8,944 nucleotides of DNA from Candidatus Nomurabacteria bacterium CG_4_10_14_0_2_um_filter_30_12 (lineage in GTDB: Bacteria; Patescibacteriota; Minisyncoccia; Phycocordibacterales; UBA9973): the NCBI GenBank assembly GCA_002792755.1, contig PFOY01000048.1, positions 1 to 8,944 on the forward strand, given 5' to 3'. The translations under genes were made by a program, and so were the position numbers. Positions 5,531 through 8,944 of this stretch are shown piece by piece; position 1 is the first letter of the stretch; every line of letters starts with the position of its first letter. Below the pieces are notes generated by a model. It did not search any database. It had not been told where the DNA came from and was given only the letters and a program-made list of their open reading frames with translations.

Positions 5531-5613
5531 CCCATTAGAAACTAATATTAATTAATTAATAATCTAAATTTATTATAACCCATTTTCAATATTCTTGTTA
5601 TTTCTAACGAGAC
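5529..5613. repeat. Start-codon inverted-repeat element, copy C (before pilB)
   Basis: A diverged relative of copy B. On the minus strand the 5' arm is GTCTCGTTAGAAAT (5613-5600) and the 3' arm is GTTTCTAATGGGAT (5542-5529), with a 57-base loop. As DNA the palindrome is imperfect. As minus-strand RNA all 14 positions can still pair, four of them as G-U wobbles. The 3' arm ends in the first two bases of the pilB ATG. The loop keeps the internal AATGGG and the TATAAT box. The 26 bases left before the stop of the upstream gene (5614-5639) show nothing further. Confidence 0.8.
5572..5577 (-). promoter_or_regulatory. Candidate -10 box inside copy C
   Basis: Consensus TATAAT on the minus strand in the context ATGGGTTATAAT. 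A transcript would start near 5565 and have a leader of about 35 bases before pilB, again containing only the 3' arm of the inverted repeat. The TGGG just before it gives an approximate extended -10. The -35 region is weak. Conservation with copy B is the main evidence. Confidence 0.45.
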
Positions 5614-5639
5614 TAATAATTTAATCAAAATATCTGAAA

Positions 5640-6032
5640 TTATTGTATTGGCGTGGAATCTGTAAAAATTGTCTGATCTACCTGTTTTAAAACAGGGTCA
5701 TTACCAATAGGAGCAAATGGATTTACTCTTCCCTCATCTCCTGGAGAAGTAAGTAAAATACTAGAATCATGTAAATTAATGAAGGATTTGTTTGAAAAAA
5801 TAGAATCGTCTAATTTTATATTTTTAACACCAAGCAAGACAGAAAGGAAATCTTGAGAAACTGTAGAATCACCATCTTGTATACCAGTATTTTCTGGCAC
5901 TATGCCTGAAGTAGAAAATGAAGAAATGAGATTACCTTGGTCTGGAGCCTTTTTAATAAAAAAAATGTATACTAAAATCAAAGAAACACCAATCACTGTA
6001 AATATTATTATGTTTTTTATTTTTGAAGACAT
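5640..6032 (-). CDS. Small bitopic membrane protein, PilP-like position in the pilMNO cluster (130 aa)
   Basis: Not confidently assigned to a named family. From the ATG at 6032 the protein has a short basic N-terminus (MSSKIKN), one membrane segment (about residues 5-26, IIIFTVIGVSLILVYIFFI), then a soluble part, presumably outside the membrane, with a polar linker and GRVNPFAPIGNDP (101-113). The NPFAP segment recalls the DPF-type motif of PilP. With its place straight after pilO it suggests a PilP-like partner of PilN/PilO, but it has no lipobox and is shorter than usual PilP. An open frame extends 8 codons upstream to a TTG at 6056, overlapping pilO. I prefer the ATG because it starts 8 bases after the pilO stop and gives a simpler N-terminus. 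Identity is inference from context. Confidence 0.8.
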   Translation of the reverse strand: MSSKIKNIIIFTVIGVSLILVYIFFIKKAPDQGNLISSFSTSGIVPENTGIQDGDSTVSQDFLSVLLGVKNIKLDDSIFSNKSFINLHDSSILLTSPGDEGRVNPFAPIGNDPVLKQVDQTIFTDSTPIQ

Positions 6033-6040
6033 TTTTATTT

Positions 6041-6655
6041 TTAATTTTTTAACCAATAAGTTTTAATTTTAAAACTATATTTATAAACTTCAGGTAAAGA
6101 AGGATTGATACCGGGACCAGTAGAAACGACACCACTTGAAGAAAATTGAATTGAAGATATGTCGACTATTCTAAGATTATTTTCTAAATCTTTTATAAAA
6201 TTAATAAAATTATTATAAGTTCCTTGAGTGGAAAATTCTAAATCCAAAATTTTATAATCAAGTGGAGATGTATCTTCTACTACCCCATAATTAAATCCTG
6301 ATGCTTCTTGTGTTGCAACATCACCATTCTTATTTGTTGCATCATATTTTACATCTTTTAATGTCATACCGTAAGGTGATGCTATCTTTTCTATTTCCAA
6401 AATTAAACGAATATTGTCTATGTTGTCGGGTAAAAGTTTTTGAAGTTTAGATAAATCTTCAGGATTAAATGAATTATATTTTTGTGTCAATTTATCTCTT
6501 TCAGCTTCAAGAGTCTTAGAATTACTCAGAGCTTCATTATAAGAAGCTATCTTTTCTCTTTCTAAAGAAATCCCTTTATAATATTGACTAGTAAATGCGA
6601 AAAACCCTGTTATTGAGGCTCCTATTAAAATGATTGGTAAAATAAATTTAAACAT
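6041..6655 (-). CDS. pilO: PilO, T4P alignment-complex protein (204 aa)
   Basis: Bitopic inner-membrane protein that pairs with PilN to form the alignment subcomplex. Seen: a very short cytoplasmic N-terminus, a membrane helix at about 4-22, a coiled-coil-like stretch at about 32-62 (rich in Glu, Lys, Leu), a KLLPDNIDNIRLILEIEKIA segment (73-92) that matches the LP...IEKIA pattern of PilO, and a ferredoxin-like C-terminal domain with NNFINFIKDLENNLRIVDI (148-166). Length is normal for PilO. It starts 9 bases after pilN, and the next gene starts 8 bases after its stop, so the three are tightly coupled. No Shine-Dalgarno motif is visible in the AT-only spacer. Confidence 0.9.
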   Translation of the reverse strand: MFKFILPIILIGASITGFFAFTSQYYKGISLEREKIASYNEALSNSKTLEAERDKLTQKYNSFNPEDLSKLQKLLPDNIDNIRLILEIEKIASPYGMTLKDVKYDATNKNGDVATQEASGFNYGVVEDTSPLDYKILDLEFSTQGTYNNFINFIKDLENNLRIVDISSIQFSSSGVVSTGPGINPSLPEVYKYSFKIKTYWLKN

Positions 6656-6664
6656 AATTATTAA

Positions 6665-7306
6665 TTAATTTAATATATCTCCATCATTAGAAAACATACT
6701 TAAAGGATCTTGATTTGTAGATTCAAGTGTTTTTTCATAATCGATAAAATTCGGATCTACTGAAAATTCTAAGTCAAAAAGAACATTACCTTTATCATCA
6801 AGAGAAAGACCAGAAAAGATGGGATCAATAAAATATTTATTCTTTGCTAAAAGATCAGACTGTAATGCTATAGACTTATAACCTTTTGCACTGCCATTCA
6901 TTTTTACATTAATTTTTGAATCTATATTATTCCCAAAATCATAACTAAACTTAGTATAACCTACAGTCTTCATTGTGATTGACTGAAGTACTTTAAAAAT
7001 AGGAGAAATAGCAATATGCTTAGAAAGAATATCATTTGAAGCATTTAAACGTTTATCTAAAACTTGAAGTTGTGTTATTTTTGATGGTTCAAAACGATTC
7101 CTTGCTAAATTTAAATCATTTTCCATGCTTGTAATATTCTTTTTTAGAATTCCATCATAGAAATAAAGAGCACCTGTCCCTATAAGTACAGTAAAAAAAA
7201 TAAAAATAGAAATGATAGTCAAAAGACTAACGGATTGTGTCCTAATCGATCGTTCTTCAATCATTGGCTTCTTGGGTATAAAAGATGTTTGAAAATTTTG
7301 TTCCAT
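6665..7306 (-). CDS. pilN: PilN-like T4P alignment-complex protein (213 aa)
   Basis: Bitopic membrane protein expected to dimerise with PilO and bind PilM through its cytoplasmic N-terminus. Seen: N-terminal tail of about 26 residues, a membrane helix at about 27-50, a coiled-coil-like region (55-95), and a C-terminal domain with strand-helix-strand character (about 100-185). The canonical PilN N-terminal motif INLLPWR, which PilM grips, is absent; the tail instead has SFIPKKP (8-14). The assignment rests on position between pilM and pilO, topology and length. It is weaker than for PilO because sequence motifs of the classical family are missing. The gap to pilM (107 bases) is filled by an AATTACG-type repeat. 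Confidence 0.82.
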   Translation of the reverse strand: MEQNFQTSFIPKKPMIEERSIRTQSVSLLTIISIFIFFTVLIGTGALYFYDGILKKNITSMENDLNLARNRFEPSKITQLQVLDKRLNASNDILSKHIAISPIFKVLQSITMKTVGYTKFSYDFGNNIDSKINVKMNGSAKGYKSIALQSDLLAKNKYFIDPIFSGLSLDDKGNVLFDLEFSVDPNFIDYEKTLESTNQDPLSMFSNDGDILN

Positions 7307-7314
7307 GATATATT

Positions 7315-7387
7315 CAATTACGAATTATCAATTAAGAATTTCAAATTATTGATGCTTTTTTTAATTCGTAATTCATAATTCGTAATT
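7315..7387. repeat. AATTACG-type inverted repeat between pilM and pilN
   Basis: On the minus strand, AATTACG, AATTATG, AATTACG and AATTAA units (7387-7361) are followed by a 25-base spacer and an inverted counterpart (7335-7315) containing ATAATTCGTAATT. The arms share a 13-base perfect complement (ATAATTCGTAATT, plus-strand 7375-7387, against AATTACGAATTAT, 7316-7328). The same heptamer forms the array before pilC. The repeat ends 8 bases before the pilN ATG and leaves no room for a normal ribosome binding site. It is probably a dispersed AT-rich hairpin element. Confidence 0.65.
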
Positions 7388-7413
7388 TTTAATTACATAC
7401 TCATTATCTCAAC

Positions 7414-8538
7414 TTATTGCAACTTTCGCAAGGCTAAACCAATAGCAATTGCAAATTCTGGACCTGTAGTTTCAAGAACTTTGCTTAAAAATTCTGGTGC
7501 ACCAACTTTAGAGAAAGAATGTCCTATTTCTATTTCTGCTCGAAAATTATTTGATGCTACTTCTTTCAAACCTTTCAAGAGAGATCCACCACCGGTAAAT
7601 ATTACTTTACTAATAATCCTATCATACCTTTTCTCATACCCCAATAATACATTATTTGTTTCTGAAAAGATATAATCAACATGAACTTTAATGATATCAG
7701 CCAAATTTTTCTCAGCAGAATTCTCAAAAAGACCAAATTCTTTTTTTAATTCTTCTGCTTTTAAAAATGGAATATTTAAAGATTTAGAAATTGAATCTGA
7801 AATATCTGCTCCACCACGATTTATCGTATGATAGCCCTTGACCATGCCAAACTCTACAAGAGAAAGCTTTGTACTTAGAGCACCAAAATCAATTAAAAGT
7901 ACTAAAGATAATTCATGTTCAAAATTTGATCTAATAGAAGAAAATATCTCAATTTCAAAAAAACTAGCTTCTAAACTACACAAAGAAACGATTGAACGGT
8001 ATTTTGAAATAGCATTATTTTGAATTGCAACCACAAGGACTTCCGTTTTTTCTGGTAACAACGAAGTGTCTATATTGTTTGCTTCTTCAAACGAAGACTC
8101 TTTTTTGGGTAATATAAAATAATCAAGAGAAACTTCTGTAATAGGAATAGGAATATATTTACGAGCTTCTGTAGAAATAACTGATGCTACTTCACTTTCT
8201 CTAATTTGTGATGGAAGTGTAACAGTAAAAATTAAACTTGATTGCACTGGAATAGAAAAAGCAGAAGAAATGGTATTTACACCAGATTGTTTCAAAACCT
8301 CTTTTAATGCTTCTACTATTTTATCAACAGGAAGATTTGTGACACGTCCTACATCAACACCAGCATAAGAACCGAGAGATATAGAACCATAAGTCTCAAG
8401 CACAGCCTTACCTCCCCTTTTCTTTATTTCAACGATTTTGATAGAAGAAGAACCGATGTCTATTCCGACAACACTATTACCATCCCCACCTTTAAAAGGG
8501 TTAACATTTGAAAAAAATTTTTTAATTGGATTATCCAT
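7414..8538 (-). CDS. pilM: PilM, actin-like T4P assembly ATPase (374 aa)
   Basis: Cytoplasmic FtsA/actin-fold protein that docks on PilN. Motifs in order: phosphate-1 VVGIDIGSSSIKIVE (23-37); the ARKYIPIPITEVSLDY segment (125-140), typical of PilM; phosphate-2 LLIDFGALSTKLSLVE (214-229); NRGGADISDSI (240-250); adenosine motif VIFTGGGSLLKGL (312-324); and the closing EFAIAIGLALRK (361-372). The N-terminal KKFFSNVNPFKGG tail before the first strand is slightly longer than in many PilMs. Full family length. It is the first gene of the minus-strand cluster and shares a 32-base divergent promoter region with comF. A TATAAT box 20 bases upstream of the ATG implies a short leader of about 14 bases. 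No Shine-Dalgarno motif is visible. Confidence 0.96.
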   Translation of the reverse strand: MDNPIKKFFSNVNPFKGGDGNSVVGIDIGSSSIKIVEIKKRGGKAVLETYGSISLGSYAGVDVGRVTNLPVDKIVEALKEVLKQSGVNTISSAFSIPVQSSLIFTVTLPSQIRESEVASVISTEARKYIPIPITEVSLDYFILPKKESSFEEANNIDTSLLPEKTEVLVVAIQNNAISKYRSIVSLCSLEASFFEIEIFSSIRSNFEHELSLVLLIDFGALSTKLSLVEFGMVKGYHTINRGGADISDSISKSLNIPFLKAEELKKEFGLFENSAEKNLADIIKVHVDYIFSETNNVLLGYEKRYDRIISKVIFTGGGSLLKGLKEVASNNFRAEIEIGHSFSKVGAPEFLSKVLETTGPEFAIAIGLALRKLQ

Positions 8539-8553
8539 TTTCTTGAATTACGC

Positions 8554-8565
8554 TTATAATTATAA
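8554..8565. promoter_or_regulatory. Palindromic divergent -10 region between pilM and comF
   Basis: TTATAATTATAA is a perfect 12-base palindrome holding one TATAAT for each strand: 8555-8560 on the plus strand toward comF, and 8564-8559 on the minus strand toward pilM. Only 32 bases separate the two start codons. Starts of transcription would be near 8567 for comF, about 4 bases from its ATG (almost leaderless), and near 8552 for pilM. Neither -35 region is strong. RNA polymerase probably cannot occupy both sites at once. Confidence 0.6.
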
Positions 8566-8570
8566 CATAT

Positions 8571-8944
8571 ATGAAATTTTTTAATACTATACTAAATGTG
8601 ATTTTTCCTGTGAATTGTATTTCTTGTAGAAAAACAGGTTCAGATCTATGTAGAGAGTGTCTTTTAGGTTCCCCTGCAGCAGAAAGAGAAAGTGCTAATT
8701 GGATATTCCCCTTATTTGATTATCACCATCCACCCATTAAAAAATCAATATGGCTTTTAAAATATAAAGGTAAAAAGAAACTTGCTAATACATTCGCAGA
8801 GATTATATATGGCAAAATTATAGAAGAGCTTTCAGAATTAAGTATGATGAGTAATTTTTCTAATCCGATTTTAATTCCGATTCCCCTTTCAAAAAAAAGA
8901 TATAGAGAACGTGGATATAATCAAGCACAATTAATCTGTGAAGA
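8571..8944 (+). CDS. comF: ComF-family phosphoribosyltransferase-like protein, N-terminal part (partial)
   Basis: Open at the right edge after 124 complete codons. The N-terminus holds two CxxC pairs (Cys16/19 and Cys27/30), the zinc-ribbon typical of ComF proteins. Then come WIFPLFDYHHPPIKKSIWLL (47-66), the YKGKKKLA segment, and the start of the phosphoribosyltransferase-like domain with LIPIPLSKKRYRERGYNQA (about 100-118), the family hallmark. The PRPP-binding loop lies beyond the window. ComF proteins are linked to DNA uptake in naturally competent bacteria, although the biochemical role is unclear. It is divergent from the pilus cluster and shares its promoter region. The ATG at 8571 was chosen because the frame opens there and a TATAAT lies about 10 bases upstream; that makes the mRNA nearly leaderless. 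Confidence 0.93.
   Translation, partial: MKFFNTILNVIFPVNCISCRKTGSDLCRECLLGSPAAERESANWIFPLFDYHHPPIKKSIWLLKYKGKKKLANTFAEIIYGKIIEELSELSMMSNFSNPILIPIPLSKKRYRERGYNQAQLICE

Noticed and set aside
5340..5555. Plus-strand frame of 71 codons
   Set aside because: Antisense to the N-terminus of pilB; its Phe/Ser-rich translation is what the complement of Lys/Glu-rich codons gives.
3116..5613. CRISPR array
   Set aside because: The repeats are inverted pairs at three separate gene junctions, not regularly spaced direct repeats with unique spacers, and there are no cas genes.
6033..6056. TTG-initiated N-terminal extension of the PilP-like protein
   Set aside because: TTG start inside pilO without ribosome binding signal; the in-frame ATG at 6032 follows the pilO stop by 8 bases and fits better.
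7481..8023. Plus-strand frames at 7481-7675 and 7838-8023
   Set aside because: Antisense to pilM, no motif, no independent promoter.
817..8538. Type II secretion system instead of a type IV pilus
   Set aside because: Presence of a PilT-type retraction ATPase and a PilM protein, together with pilins carrying the FTLIELLVVVAIIG helix, favours a pilus; no GspD/K/L/M-like genes are seen.

Overview
The window is a type IV pilus (T4P) assembly locus from an AT-rich bacterium. It is most likely a member of the Candidate Phyla Radiation / Patescibacteria, in the Parcubacteria-like part. This placement is inferred from three things: the protein style (a PilN with FIPKKP instead of INLLPWR, a short PilP-like protein ending in an NPFAP motif, four-cysteine Ala-rich pilins with GWCVDS), the absence of Shine-Dalgarno motifs, and the short dispersed palindromes. 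All genes read cleanly in the standard bacterial code. Eight of the nine complete minus-strand genes stop with TAA, one (pilT) with TAG and none with TGA, so the sequence does not show the UGA=Gly recoding of Gracilibacteria/Absconditabacteria.

Layout. Nine complete genes and one partial gene lie head to tail on the minus strand. In transcription order (right to left) they are pilM (8538-7414), pilN (7306-6665), pilO (6655-6041), a small PilP-like membrane protein (6032-5640), pilB (5530-3779), a stand-alone response regulator (3640-3245), pilT (3117-2059), pilC (2025-817), a major-type pilin (588-115), and the first 22 codons of a second pilin (68-1). One gene, a comF-family phosphoribosyltransferase-like gene, starts on the plus strand at 8571, diverges from pilM, and runs off the right edge.

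How the genes work together. PilM (cytoplasmic, actin-like), PilN and PilO (bitopic membrane proteins), and perhaps the PilP-like protein form the alignment platform. PilC is the inner-membrane platform. PilB powers extension and PilT powers retraction of fibres made of the pilins at the left end. The response regulator between the two motors could couple pilus dynamics to a signal. ComF-family proteins are linked to DNA uptake, which suits a pilus that may import DNA. No secretin (pilQ) and no prepilin peptidase (pilD) is visible.

The unexpected part is between the genes. Almost every gap of more than 30 bases inside the cluster is filled by a repeat. Three gaps (before pilB, before the response regulator, before pilT) hold a related inverted-repeat element with arms of the type ATCCCGTTAGAAAT / ATTTCTAACGGGAT. 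In each, the 3' arm ends in the start codon of the downstream gene. Two of the three copies carry a TATAAT box in the loop, and differences between those copies keep the arms paired as sense-strand RNA through G-U wobbles. Two other gaps (before pilC and pilN) hold arrays of the heptamer AATTACG, and the gap between pilC and the pilin holds a GC-rich multi-hairpin element. The start-codon palindromes are the best candidate here for an undescribed regulatory or mobile system.
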